From: Smithella sp.
GTDB taxonomy: Bacteria > Desulfobacterota > Syntrophia > Syntrophales > Smithellaceae
Direction of reading: 5' to 3'
NCBI GenBank assembly: GCA_017993615.1
Contig: JAGOMJ010000003.1
Coordinates: forward strand, 1-40,234
Length of the DNA stretch: 40,234 bases
Shown here piece after piece: positions 16,553 through 24,813 of the stretch. Position 1 is the first letter of the stretch. Every line of letters begins with the position of its first letter. Under the pieces are notes generated by a model. That model was not told where the DNA came from. It saw nothing but the letters and a program-made list of their open reading frames with translations, and ran no database searches. A program made the position numbers and the translations under genes.

Positions 16553-18571
16553 TTATTCACTCCCTGTATTTTGCCGCTTTCTCTCCTGTAATAATTGAAT
16601 ATTCAATCGGGGGATCCGTTGAGCGGCTTTTGGCGATTCCGGATTGAGTGCATGAGCTTTTTTATAGGTTTCCAGGGCTTTCTGATATAGCCCTTTTTTC
16701 TCATACGCTTCTCCGAGATTATCATAAATATCGGCATCGTCGCTATCGAATTTCAAGGCCGTATTATAATGTTTGATGGCCTGATCGTAATTACCGGCAG
16801 CCGCATAGGCGAACCCGAGATTGGCGTAAGATCCCGCCTTTTTAGGTTCCTGTTTGGCCAGCTTCTGATAGATTGCGATCGCCTTCTGATAATTTTTTTC
16901 CTTCAGGTAAAGATCTGCCAGCGCGGTCGACGCGTCTTTTGACGACGCAGGCATCTTCTCGTACAAGGCAATCGCCTTCTTTTTCATGCCCATCTTTTCG
17001 TAGGTATCCGCGAGATTGGCACGCAAAACCGGTTCCTTCGCGCCCAGTTGAATGGCCTTTTCGTAATTCGAAGCCGCAGCCTGGTATTTTTTTAATTCTC
17101 CATAGGCAAAACCGAGATTCGCATAAACCGAGGCCTTGCGCGATGATTTTGTTTTCAGCCTCTCATAATAGTTGGCCGCCTGGCTGTACTGTTTGTTTTT
17201 TAGTGACAGATCCGCCAGCCTCTCCAGGGCATCGGTATCGCTGGGATTGATCTTCAGAACATGGCGATATTCTCTCGCCGCATCGCCATACATTTTTTTT
17301 CTTTCGTAAACGGCACCGAGATTGAACCGGATGGTAGGCTCGTTGGGATTAAGCGCGGCCGCCTTTTTCAGACTTTGCAGTTCCTCCTGCGCCTTGCCGC
17401 TTCCGGCATATGCCACCGCCAGATTCGCATGGGCTACCGGATTTTTAGGCTGTCGTCTCAAAATTTCCCGATAACATTTAATCGCCTCATCGGTTTTTTT
17501 GAGTTTCAGATAAATATCACCGAGCGCAAACAGCGCCTCCTCCGGCTCCCGGGAATGTTTGACGATGTATTGGTATTCGTCAATGGCGTTGCTCATCATA
17601 TTGCCGTTTTTGTATGCGTCCGCCAGTCTGAATCTCGCCGCGTCGTTATGCGGTTCCAGCCGGACGGCTTCCCGGTAATGTTGCGCCGCTTTGGACCATG
17701 CTTTTTTTTCCTCGAGAGCAAGTCCCAGCGCCAGATGGCCCTCCGTTTCTTTGGGATTGATTTTAATGAGGTCGCCGGCGAGCTTCGCTGCAGCGCCGAA
17801 TTCCTTTTGTTTGATATGAATTTTCACCAGCTCCAGCATGGCGGTTGTGTCATCGGATTGGATCGTCAGGACCTGCTGATACAGTTTTTTCGCGTCATCC
17901 GTTCTTCCGTGATGCGCATAAATACCGGCCAGAATCTTGCGCACACGGACATCGTTTTGATTGAGTTCGATGGCTTTCTTTAAATAGTCAATCTGCTGTT
18001 CGACGTTGGAAGATTCTTTCGCAAACCTAAACCAGTCTTGAGGTGTAATGACAATTTTCAGCGGCACGGACGCGATCGTGTCATTCAGATAATGCACAAG
18101 GATTTGATAATTGTTCACCGTACCGGAACGACCGCTCATTCCTCCCGTCCTGATCAGCTTATTGACAAAATCAATACCCTTCATCAAAACACCGAGGTCG
18201 CTGCTTCTGCTGCTGAGCCCTTCAAACCGGACGTAGGTATACTTGCCGGATAAATCATCACTGGCCACCGCTTTGACGACAAACTCATCGCGGTATGTAA
18301 TTTCCAGCACGTCATTCCGGTATATGCGCATGTCCTGACCGTTTTTTTCCACGTCCAAATAATAGAATTGCGGCTTCTCCTTCAGAACATAATACGAAAA
18401 GGTATTTTTGATCCTGGACATCTGAAAAGCCAGCGACAAAAAAAATCCCTGATAAAAAAGAAGCGCCACAACGGCGATACAAACAACAACGGCGGCTGCA
18501 ATGGATAGCGTTTTTACCGGCAACCTTCCATTTAATTTTGGTCTTCTATCCTGTCTGTCCTGATGGATCAT
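16553..18571 (-). CDS. Membrane-anchored multi-TPR protein
   Basis: 672 residues: a basic N-terminus, one membrane helix (about 21-44), a 140-residue region of mixed strands, then about 13 tetratricopeptide repeats from residue 190 to near the end, with typical NLGFAYAAAGNYDQAIKHY and ANLADTYEKMGMKKKAIALY units. The TPR array would face the periplasm and act as a protein-binding scaffold. No enzymatic domain is visible. It lies between xerD and kdsA, and its stop is 2 bp from kdsA, so it may belong to the envelope operon. Specific partners cannot be read from sequence. Confidence 0.9.
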   Translation of the reverse strand: MIHQDRQDRRPKLNGRLPVKTLSIAAAVVVCIAVVALLFYQGFFLSLAFQMSRIKNTFSYYVLKEKPQFYYLDVEKNGQDMRIYRNDVLEITYRDEFVVKAVASDDLSGKYTYVRFEGLSSRSSDLGVLMKGIDFVNKLIRTGGMSGRSGTVNNYQILVHYLNDTIASVPLKIVITPQDWFRFAKESSNVEQQIDYLKKAIELNQNDVRVRKILAGIYAHHGRTDDAKKLYQQVLTIQSDDTTAMLELVKIHIKQKEFGAAAKLAGDLIKINPKETEGHLALGLALEEKKAWSKAAQHYREAVRLEPHNDAARFRLADAYKNGNMMSNAIDEYQYIVKHSREPEEALFALGDIYLKLKKTDEAIKCYREILRRQPKNPVAHANLAVAYAGSGKAQEELQSLKKAAALNPNEPTIRFNLGAVYERKKMYGDAAREYRHVLKINPSDTDALERLADLSLKNKQYSQAANYYERLKTKSSRKASVYANLGFAYGELKKYQAAASNYEKAIQLGAKEPVLRANLADTYEKMGMKKKAIALYEKMPASSKDASTALADLYLKEKNYQKAIAIYQKLAKQEPKKAGSYANLGFAYAAAGNYDQAIKHYNTALKFDSDDADIYDNLGEAYEKKGLYQKALETYKKAHALNPESPKAAQRIPRLNIQLLQERKRQNTGSE

Positions 18572-18626
18572 CGCATTTCTCGTTTCTGCATGACGATGCT
18601 TTTGATAACGGCGTTCCTGTTGTTCT

Positions 18627-19517
18627 TCAAGCCCGCGGATGAAATTTGCGGTGAACTTCCTTCAATCGTTCCCTCGTAATGTGGGTATAGATTTGCGTGG
18701 TTGCGATATCCGAATGTCCCAGCATAACCTGCACGGTACGCAAATCGGCGCCGCCTTCCAGAAGATGCGACGCAAAGGAATGCCGGAATGTATGCGGATA
18801 AACCTTCTTCTGCAATCCCGCCTGACGCGCACAGGCAACCACGATCTTCCAAAACCCCTGCCTGGTGAATTTTTTTCCGAACCGGCTCAAAAACAGAACA
18901 TCCGTGCTTTTTTTCTGCATGAATTTCGGCCGGATTTCATCCACATAACGCCTGACACAATCATAAGCTATTCTGCCGATCGGGACAATTCTTTCTTTAC
19001 TGCCTTTCCCCATGACAATCAGAAATCCCACCTGCCAGTTGATGCTGTTCATCGTCAAATTAATGAGTTCCGACACACGGATGCCCGTCGCGTATAAAAG
19101 TTCCAGCATGGCGGTATTGCGAATGGCAGCATTATTCCGGTTTCCGGACTGAGCCAGAATGGTTTTCATTTCTTCCTTGCTGATCGTTTCCGGAAGCTTC
19201 ATCCAGACTTTCGCCAGCTCGATATGGGCCAGCGGATTTTGGGCAATAACCTTCTCCCTCAGTAGATATTTGTAAAATCCCCTCAAAGCGGCCAGCGCTC
19301 TGTTCATGGAATTCGCCGCCAAACCTTCTTCTCTAAGCTTTGTCAGATAATCCACGACGATTTCCGGCGTTACGTTGTCTATATCGCTTATTTTCCGGTT
19401 GGTCTGCACAAAGGCCAGATACCGGTGCAGATCCCGGCTGTAGGATTCCAGCGTGTTCTGAGCCATTCCGCGTTCTATGAACAGATAATCCAGATATTTC
19501 ATTAATAATGCCCGCAT
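18627..19517 (-). CDS. xerD: Tyrosine recombinase XerD
   Basis: 296 residues when started at the ATG at 19517; the frame extends 22 codons further (to 19583), but the shorter form has the length and numbering of known XerD. All catalytic residues are present: Arg147 (ATGIRVSEL), Lys171 (MGKGSKER), His242 and Arg245 (HTFRHSF), His268 (LGHSD) and Tyr277 (QIYTH). With XerC it resolves chromosome dimers at dif during division. The SAM-like N-terminal core-binding domain covers about residues 1-100. No clear ribosome site marks any of the candidate starts. XerC versus XerD cannot be fully separated without alignment, but the ILAQ/ETISKEE linker resembles XerD. Confidence 0.92.
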   Translation of the reverse strand: MRALLMKYLDYLFIERGMAQNTLESYSRDLHRYLAFVQTNRKISDIDNVTPEIVVDYLTKLREEGLAANSMNRALAALRGFYKYLLREKVIAQNPLAHIELAKVWMKLPETISKEEMKTILAQSGNRNNAAIRNTAMLELLYATGIRVSELINLTMNSINWQVGFLIVMGKGSKERIVPIGRIAYDCVRRYVDEIRPKFMQKKSTDVLFLSRFGKKFTRQGFWKIVVACARQAGLQKKVYPHTFRHSFASHLLEGGADLRTVQVMLGHSDIATTQIYTHITRERLKEVHRKFHPRA

Positions 19518-19633
19518 ATGACTTTTTAACTTAATTATCTTTCTGAAGCAAAGATTTTTTATTGACTTATTTCTGAATATCATAAAAATAGGAACAGAAA
19601 CCTCTCTAAAACGTTACTGACAAGGAACCGCTC

Positions 19634-20074
19634 ATGAAAAAAATTGTTATCGCTTCCGATCACGGCGCCGTAGCTTTAAAATCCGAAATCATCGCTTTTT
19701 TGAAAACAAAACAGTGCGAGTTGAAGGATCTCGGAGTCGACAGCGATGATCCGGTCGATTATCCCGATATCGCCGTGCTGACCTGTACGGAATTCAAACG
19801 AGGCGGATATGATTTCGGCATTCTTTTGTGCGGGACGGGAATCGGCGTATCCATGACCGCGAATAAAATCAAAGGAATCCGTTGCGCTCTGATTCACGAC
19901 CTCTTTACCGCAGAAATGGCCAAAGCCCATAACGACGCCAACTTTATCGCTTTCGGCGGCCGGGTAAAATATAATGTGCCCGTCACGAAAATGATTGAAA
20001 AATTCATGGAAACCGAATTTGCCGGGGAAAGGCACTGCCGGAGAGTCGGTAAAATCATGGACGCTGAAAAATAA
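19634..20074 (+). CDS. rpiB: Ribose 5-phosphate isomerase B
   Basis: 146 residues, RpiB/LacAB fold. The SDHGA motif (Asp9, His10), Cys66 of LLCGTGIGVS (the general base in RpiB), and AKAHNDANFIAFGGR with His99 are all visible. It interconverts ribose-5-phosphate and ribulose-5-phosphate in the pentose phosphate pathway. The promoter would lie in the short gap shared with divergent xerD; a TTGACT is at 19562 but no convincing -10 box follows. An ATG methyltransferase gene follows 32 bp later. Confidence 0.96.
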   Translation: MKKIVIASDHGAVALKSEIIAFLKTKQCELKDLGVDSDDPVDYPDIAVLTCTEFKRGGYDFGILLCGTGIGVSMTANKIKGIRCALIHDLFTAEMAKAHNDANFIAFGGRVKYNVPVTKMIEKFMETEFAGERHCRRVGKIMDAEK

Positions 20075-20106
20075 TATTCAGACAGCTTTTTCATTCAGGA
20101 ATCCAA

Positions 20107-20967
20107 ATGTCGGATATTCTTGATAAAAAAAAGATTCGCAAGGTGTTTCGCAACGTTCAGAAACACCTGAGCATTGCCCAGCTTATCCGCCGTTTTTCCA
20201 CCAACAAAGAAGATATCCGAAAAGCAGCCCTGAACGGGGTCAACCTGTCCCGATGCAGGAGTGTTTTGGAACTGGGCTGCGCGTTCGGTGCTTTTACCGA
20301 GGCGCTGAGAAACAAACTGCATGACGGCGCAACCATTACAGGCGTTGATATCATCTCCGAATACAAGCCTTTTTTTCTCGATGCCTGCCGACGGGCCGGT
20401 TACGAAGGAACCTTTCTATCTTCCGGAATCGAAAAAATAAAAAAAATCCCATCCGGATTCTTTGATCTGGTGATCTGCAGTTACGCTTTATACTTTTTTC
20501 CTGAGATCATTCCGGAAATTGCCCGAATCATGAAACCAAGCGGTTTTTTTATTACGATTACGCATTCCAGCAACGACATGCGGGAAATCGTTGACATCGT
20601 CAAAAGAATTCTCGGGCGACATCATGCTTCCGGAACCAACCGGTCTCTGCCGATAGAAATTATTTTCGATCAGTTTTCGGCTGAAAACGGCGAGTCCTTG
20701 CTTCAGCCTTTCTTCAAGACGATAGAGGCCATCGACTTTAAAAATACGCTGGTATTTCAGTCTCAGGAAATCAGATATTTCATGGACTATTTTCAATTCA
20801 AGAAATCTTTTTTCCTCTCGGAGCAGGACGCCAACAATCAAACGATCATCCGTCAGCTCTTCAAGGAATTGCAGGAAACACTATCGAAGAATCAAATTGT
20901 CAGTATGTGCAAAGACGACAGAATTTTCATCTGTTCGCAACCTTCAACCGGCAAGGACTCCCCATGA
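20107..20967 (+). CDS. Class I SAM-dependent methyltransferase
   Basis: 286 residues. Motif I VLELGCAFGAFT (53-64) and the VDIIS acidic post-I strand (80-84) give the SAM site, and FDLVICSYALYFFPEI (motif IV region) follows near 120. The 50-residue N-terminal helical segment and the C-terminal half (from about 175) are not recognised. The substrate is unknown; a small molecule or quinone-type target is typical for this class. Its stop overlaps the start of the Nudix gene (ATGA), pointing to coupled translation. Confidence 0.85.
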   Translation: MSDILDKKKIRKVFRNVQKHLSIAQLIRRFSTNKEDIRKAALNGVNLSRCRSVLELGCAFGAFTEALRNKLHDGATITGVDIISEYKPFFLDACRRAGYEGTFLSSGIEKIKKIPSGFFDLVICSYALYFFPEIIPEIARIMKPSGFFITITHSSNDMREIVDIVKRILGRHHASGTNRSLPIEIIFDQFSAENGESLLQPFFKTIEAIDFKNTLVFQSQEIRYFMDYFQFKKSFFLSEQDANNQTIIRQLFKELQETLSKNQIVSMCKDDRIFICSQPSTGKDSP

Positions 20968-21962
20968 AAAAACAGCGCAAGCATTGCCTTTATTGCGGCG
21001 GCAAAACCGTCAAAAAATATGAAGATAACGTCCGGCGCGATTTCTGTCCCGTTTGTAATTCTTATTTTTATGAAAATCCGCTGCCGGTTGTTTCCTCAAT
21101 TCTGGAAGATTCCCGTCAGATTCTTCTGGTTAAAAGAGGCAAGCGCCCGTCAAAAGGATTGTGGTGCCTGCCGACGGGATTTGCCGAAGCCGGAGAAAGT
21201 ATCGAGGAAGCGGCCCTGCGCGAATTGGAAGAAGAAAGCGGCATAAAAGGAAAAATTATAAAATTACTCGACGTCGATTCCTATAAAAGTCGCTTTTACG
21301 GTGATTTGCTGTTTCTGACATTTGTCGTTCAACAAACGGGCGGAAAGCTTTGCGCCGGCGATGATTGCTCACAGGCCCGATTCTGGCCTGTCCATAAATT
21401 ACCTCCCTTAGCCTTCCGCTCCAACAAACGCGCTCTGGATGCCTACATTAAAAGCAGAAAAGACTACTGGGCTATTTTTGATTCCATAGAGCACGCGGAC
21501 AAAAAATCCCTGCCACCCGCCGTGGCAAAAAATTCTCTGACGCGACGCCTGGTGAATGTCATCATCAAAAACAAAGAAAAAATTATTGAACAATGGCTGG
21601 AAGACGTCATAGTCAATCCTTCCACTACCGAGTATCACAAGGTGGAACGGACGGTTCTGTATAACATCTGCGACAAAATTCTCTCTCAGTTAACCCTCTG
21701 GCTCGGAGGGTTGCACGATGTTGACAAAATCAGGAATTTCTATACCAAACTGGGTAAAGAACGAAGGATTTCAGGCTTTAAAATCAGCGGCGCCTTGAGC
21801 GCACTCAGTCTCATTCGCAAACACATCTGGACCTTCGCCTTGGCGCAGGACGCCCTGCAGAAAAATCTGGAGCTGCTGATGACCTTCGAACTTCAACGAA
21901 GGATGACGGTTTTTTTCGACCTGGCAACTTTTTATTTAACTAAGGGACACGAAGAGAAATAG
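20964..21962 (+). CDS. Zinc-ribbon Nudix hydrolase fused to an RsbRD-like helical domain
   Basis: 332 residues from the ATG that overlaps the previous stop; the frame is open further upstream, but only inside the methyltransferase gene. Residues 1-35 form a zinc ribbon (Cys8, Cys11, Cys28, Cys31). Residues 40-165 are a Nudix domain with a perfect 23-residue Nudix box at 72-94 (Gly72, Glu78, Arg86, Glu87, Glu90, Glu91, Gly93). Residues 190-332 are all-helical and resemble the N-terminal domain of RsbRD-type co-antagonists: IEQWLEDVI, LGKERRISGFKI, LIRKHIW. Zinc-ribbon Nudix proteins usually cleave NADH, ADP-ribose or similar pyrophosphates. The helical domain call is recognition by pattern, not alignment; it could be a globin-like sensor or only a dimerisation unit. 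Confidence 0.85.
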   Translation: MKKQRKHCLYCGGKTVKKYEDNVRRDFCPVCNSYFYENPLPVVSSILEDSRQILLVKRGKRPSKGLWCLPTGFAEAGESIEEAALRELEEESGIKGKIIKLLDVDSYKSRFYGDLLFLTFVVQQTGGKLCAGDDCSQARFWPVHKLPPLAFRSNKRALDAYIKSRKDYWAIFDSIEHADKKSLPPAVAKNSLTRRLVNVIIKNKEKIIEQWLEDVIVNPSTTEYHKVERTVLYNICDKILSQLTLWLGGLHDVDKIRNFYTKLGKERRISGFKISGALSALSLIRKHIWTFALAQDALQKNLELLMTFELQRRMTVFFDLATFYLTKGHEEK

Positions 21963-21998
21963 TAATATCTTTTTTTGAGAAGATAACCTATTAGTAAT

Positions 21999-22077
21999 GT
22001 CATACCGGTGCAGGCCGGTATCCAGCTAACGTAAGCGAGTCAATAATTTCCCAGATTCCGGTTTACACCGGAATGAC
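21999..22077. repeat. Palindromic interspersed repeat with terminal inverted repeats
   Basis: The ends are inverted repeats: GTCATACCGGTG (21999-22010) against CACCGGAATGAC (22066-22077), differing at one position. Each end also folds on itself (ACCGG-TGCAGG-CCGGT; TTCCGG-TTTACA-CCGGAA). The GTCATNCCGG...CCAG pattern is that of the short palindromic repeats scattered between genes in many proteobacteria. No transposase is nearby. Confidence 0.75.
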
Positions 22078-22126
22078 GGATAATGGATATTAATTAAATG
22101 TCAACGTCAAGATTGGAGGTGTTACT

Positions 22127-22750
22127 ATGGAATTCAAAGATGTTATAAAACAAAGACGGGCTGTAAATTTTTTTGACCCCACCAAAAACGTAACCGATGC
22201 GCAGCTTAAACAGATCATAGAAACCGCGGCGTTGGCGCCTTCCGGATTCAATCTCCAACCATGGAGGGTTATCGTTCTAAGAGATAAAGAAAAAAAAGAA
22301 ATGTTGAGAAAAGTAGCCATGAATCAGCCGAAAATTACCGAAGCCCCCGTCGTCCTGATTGTTCTGGCGGATCGTGAAGGATGGAAGAAAGGCAATCCCG
22401 GTTTTGAAAAAGATTTTGTCGAATCGGTCAAAGAGGGCATCATGAAGCAGGAGCAGTACGACTGGTTCTGCAAGGCAACCAATTCTCTTTACGGAGCTAC
22501 GCCGGAACGTCAACTGGCGTTTGCCTGCAAGAATACCGGTTTTTTCGCTATGGCGTTGATGCTCGCTGCCAAAGATGCCGGCCTTGATTCTCACCCGATG
22601 GACGGATTCGATATTGACGGCGTTCACAAAGCGTTTAATATCCCCGACCAGTACTGGATTCCCTGCTTATTGGCCATAGGCCATTTCGACAAAACAAAAA
22701 CCCTTCTTCCGCCAAAATGGAGAAAGAGTTATGAAGAAATCGTGTACTGA
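22127..22750 (+). CDS. Nitroreductase family flavoprotein
   Basis: 207 residues with the nitroreductase N-terminus (FKDVIKQRRAVNFFD, 3-17) including the FMN-binding RRAVN arginines, APSGFNLQPWRV (38-49) and the later AMALMLAAKDAGLDSHPMDGFD segment contacting FMN. It would be an FMN-dependent NAD(P)H oxidoreductase acting on quinones, nitro compounds or similar. A ribosome site GGAGGTG lies 10-16 bases before the ATG. The gene follows the palindromic repeat and precedes the glutaredoxin gene by 67 bp. Confidence 0.92.
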   Translation: MEFKDVIKQRRAVNFFDPTKNVTDAQLKQIIETAALAPSGFNLQPWRVIVLRDKEKKEMLRKVAMNQPKITEAPVVLIVLADREGWKKGNPGFEKDFVESVKEGIMKQEQYDWFCKATNSLYGATPERQLAFACKNTGFFAMALMLAAKDAGLDSHPMDGFDIDGVHKAFNIPDQYWIPCLLAIGHFDKTKTLLPPKWRKSYEEIVY

Positions 22751-22817
22751 TAAATAACCAATTGCCATTTTTATAAAATCCGGTTAAATAAGAATTACTA
22801 AATTCAAGGAGAAGAAG

Positions 22818-23069
22818 ATGGCCGCTAAAATTAAAATTTACACGTTGAGCACATGCAGTCACTGCAAGGCAACAAAGAAATTCCTGAACGACAACAGCCT
22901 TCCTTTTGATTGCGTGGATGTCGATTTGCTGCAGGGCGATGCCCGTCAGAAAATGCTGGAAGAAGTTATGCAGTACAATCCCGACCGTTCTTTCCCGACC
23001 ATTCTGATTGGTGACAAGGTCATCATCGGTTTCAAGGAAAACGCTATTAAGGAGGCTTTGGGTATTTAA
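22818..23069 (+). CDS. Glutaredoxin-like thiol-disulfide protein
   Basis: 83 residues, a minimal thioredoxin fold. The active site is CSHC (Cys13, Cys16) and the cis-proline is in SFPTILIG (about residue 60), followed by GFKENAIKEALG. It should exchange disulfides with protein partners. Its stop codon overlaps the ATG of the FTR-like gene (TAATG), so the two are translationally coupled and the FTR-like protein is the likely electron donor. RBS AAGGAGAAG precedes the start. Confidence 0.93.
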   Translation: MAAKIKIYTLSTCSHCKATKKFLNDNSLPFDCVDVDLLQGDARQKMLEEVMQYNPDRSFPTILIGDKVIIGFKENAIKEALGI

Positions 23070-23401
23070 TGACTCCTGCTGAACTCTACGACATGATGAA
23101 AAAGGTCCAGGAACCGAAAGGTTACTTTTTCAATAAAGATAAAGATTGGGTTTTAAGCATCCTCGGCGATCTTTTAGTCAACAAAGAACGTTATGGCTAT
23201 ATGTGTTGTCCCTGCCGTCTGGCGGCTGGCAACCGGGAAAAGGACGCCGATATTATCTGTCCCTGCCAATACCGGCCGGACGATGTCAGGGAATACGGCA
23301 GTTGTTTCTGTAATTTATACGTTTCAGCCGAATGGAATGAAGGAAAAATCGAACATCAGTACGTTCCGGAAAGAAGGCCCAAGGAAAAAATCGGCTTTTA
23401 A
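23069..23401 (+). CDS. Ferredoxin-thioredoxin reductase catalytic-chain-like Fe-S protein
   Basis: 110 residues, the usual catalytic-chain length. Three Cys pairs appear in the FTR order: CPC (47-49), CPC (64-66) and CFC (79-81), plus an extra Cys46. In the plant enzyme the pattern is CPC-x16-CPC-x8-CHC; here spacings are x14 and x12 and the catalytic-site His is Phe. These residues would hold a 4Fe-4S cluster next to a redox disulfide, passing ferredoxin electrons to a thiol partner. No variable chain gene is nearby, as in anaerobes and archaea that use the catalytic chain alone. The coupled glutaredoxin is the obvious acceptor (inference). Confidence 0.9.
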   Translation: MTPAELYDMMKKVQEPKGYFFNKDKDWVLSILGDLLVNKERYGYMCCPCRLAAGNREKDADIICPCQYRPDDVREYGSCFCNLYVSAEWNEGKIEHQYVPERRPKEKIGF

Positions 23402-23467
23402 GTCCTTGTCAATTCAATGATTTTCAAATTCTGTCGGAAGGCCGGGCAATTTTTTTCATCTTTTCTC

Positions 23468-23495
23468 TTGATTTCCGTAAATAAATTATTATATT
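23468..23495 (+). promoter_or_regulatory. Sigma-70-type promoter for the region-4.2 protein
   Basis: TTGATT (23468-23473), a 16-bp spacer and TATATT (23490-23495), 33 bp before the ATG. The ribosome site AAGGAG is at 23515-23520. Confidence 0.5.
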
Positions 23496-23528
23496 CAAGC
23501 AAAACTTAATCATTAAGGAGTTTTCTCC

Positions 23529-23813
23529 ATGATAAATATGTATAAGTGCAAGAAAAAGAACACTCTGATCAGTGAAGTCTGCACCGATACAACCTGCGAA
23601 TGGCGTCTGAAAAACGAATCCTTTCTAAATTGCACATGGGTCGCCTGCAATTACGGTCCGTTTACGCTGGAAGAAGTCGGCGACATGATGGGCGTTACCC
23701 GCGAGCGAATTCGTCAGATTGAAGCCAAAGCTCTGAAGAAACTCCAACATAAAAAGAGACGTGATCAACTCAAAGATTTTGCCGCACCGGGTAACGACTG
23801 GGACAGCCTGTAA
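23529..23813 (+). CDS. Stand-alone sigma-70 region 4.2 protein with Cys-rich N-terminus
   Basis: 94 residues. Residues 46-84 match region 4.2 of the housekeeping sigma factor closely: [20 protein letters not shown], then EAKALKKL, including the arginines that read the -35 element. Regions 1-3 are absent; this is not a truncated gene, since it has its own promoter, a good ribosome site and a distinct N-terminus. The first 45 residues carry five cysteines (7, 18, 23, 35, 40) with CxxxxC spacing twice, suggesting metal, Fe-S or thiol sensing. It cannot bind core polymerase as a full sigma factor does. It might act as a repressor or activator at -35-like sites. Function inferred from domain only. 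Confidence 0.85.
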   Translation: MINMYKCKKKNTLISEVCTDTTCEWRLKNESFLNCTWVACNYGPFTLEEVGDMMGVTRERIRQIEAKALKKLQHKKRRDQLKDFAAPGNDWDSL

Positions 23814-23855
23814 CTCTATCTCGCCTTCACAGTCAATATTCTATACCTGCCAGTT

Positions 23856-23874
23856 TCTCTTCGGAGATATTTTT
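23856..23874 (+). terminator. Short UUCG hairpin with T-run
   Basis: TCTC-TTCG-GAGA, a 4-bp stem with a stable UUCG tetraloop, followed by TATTTTT, 43 bp after the region-4.2 gene stop. The stem is short for a terminator. The rest of the 23814-24048 gap shows nothing else I can name. Confidence 0.35.
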
Positions 23875-24048
23875 GTGACACATCCGTTCGGGATAAATTA
23901 AACCAAAAAATTGTATGCTATTCAGGGGAATTGATTTTCAGGTCTGATCTATGGGCCTTGATTTTTTGCGGTGTACTTTTATGAGCATTATGATTGTTCA
24001 GTTATGACTCACGGATTTCTGTTCGCGCCGCTCCAGAATCTGTTTTCT

Positions 24049-24813
24049 CTATTTTCTTCCTGATTTATCTTTTGAAAGCACTTCTCTCATTTGCTCTTTT
24101 CGCTCATCGCGTGTAAAGAGCAGAGCGCAGATTGACGATTCAATATCCATGGCCGCCATTTTATCCATGCGGGGAACGATGGAGCACAGATTTTTCAATT
24201 CCTCAAAAGCTCTCGGAGAACGTTGTGACAAAGTATCCGCGATACTCTCCGCCACTTCCATGAATCTTTCCGGCGGTTCCACTTTATTGACCAGTCCCAG
24301 TTTCATAGCTTCATTGGCGCCGATCGGTTCTCCCAGCATAACGATTTCCTTCGCCTTGGTGATGCCGACAATCTGACTCAGCGGGTAAAAAAACGGATTA
24401 AATCCGAATTTCAATTCCGGATGACAGAAGATGGCGCTTTCGGATGCGACGACAAGATCGCAAACGGTAACCAGATTAAAACCCCCGCCCAGAGCGATCC
24501 CGCCCACGGCAGCAATCACCGGTTTTTTAAACGCATATATCTTTTTCAAGTACATCATCATGGACTTCAGGAATTTATCGCTTTCTTTATCGGGCAGGTT
24601 GTTCATTTCCTTGATATCCATACCTGCCGAAAAGACATACTCTCCGCCGGTCAGCACGACTGCCCGCACATCGGAATCGGTTTCCAGATCGGCAAATACA
24701 TCATACAATTCCTGATGCATCTCTTTGCTGATCGCATTCATTTCATGAGGGCGATTCAACTTAATCACGGCGTACTTCTTTTTCTTTTCAACAATCAAAC
24801 TATGGTAAGTCAT
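24049..24813 (-). CDS. Crotonase-superfamily protein (enoyl-CoA hydratase/isomerase)
   Basis: 254 residues, crotonase fold. The oxyanion-hole segments AGMDIKEM (63-70) and GGIALGGGF (104-112) are present. Of the two catalytic glutamates of rat crotonase, Glu164 corresponds to Glu133 (HPEL), but the Glu144 position, exactly 20 residues earlier, is Asn113, and the PGAGGTQR loop is replaced by NPFFYPLS. Hydratase activity is therefore doubtful; isomerase, hydrolase or decarboxylase chemistry is possible. Its start overlaps the ihfB stop by 4 bp. Confidence 0.88.
   Translation of the reverse strand: MTYHSLIVEKKKKYAVIKLNRPHEMNAISKEMHQELYDVFADLETDSDVRAVVLTGGEYVFSAGMDIKEMNNLPDKESDKFLKSMMMYLKKIYAFKKPVIAAVGGIALGGGFNLVTVCDLVVASESAIFCHPELKFGFNPFFYPLSQIVGITKAKEIVMLGEPIGANEAMKLGLVNKVEPPERFMEVAESIADTLSQRSPRAFEELKNLCSIVPRMDKMAAMDIESSICALLFTRDERKEQMREVLSKDKSGRK

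Noticed and set aside
18568-18852. 94-codon minus-strand ORF across the xerD end
   Set aside because: It is a frame shadow of xerD and the following gap, with no family resemblance.
19518-19583. N-terminal 22-codon extension of XerD
   Set aside because: The extra residues exceed known XerD length and would overlap the only possible rpiB promoter region; the shorter start restores standard catalytic numbering.
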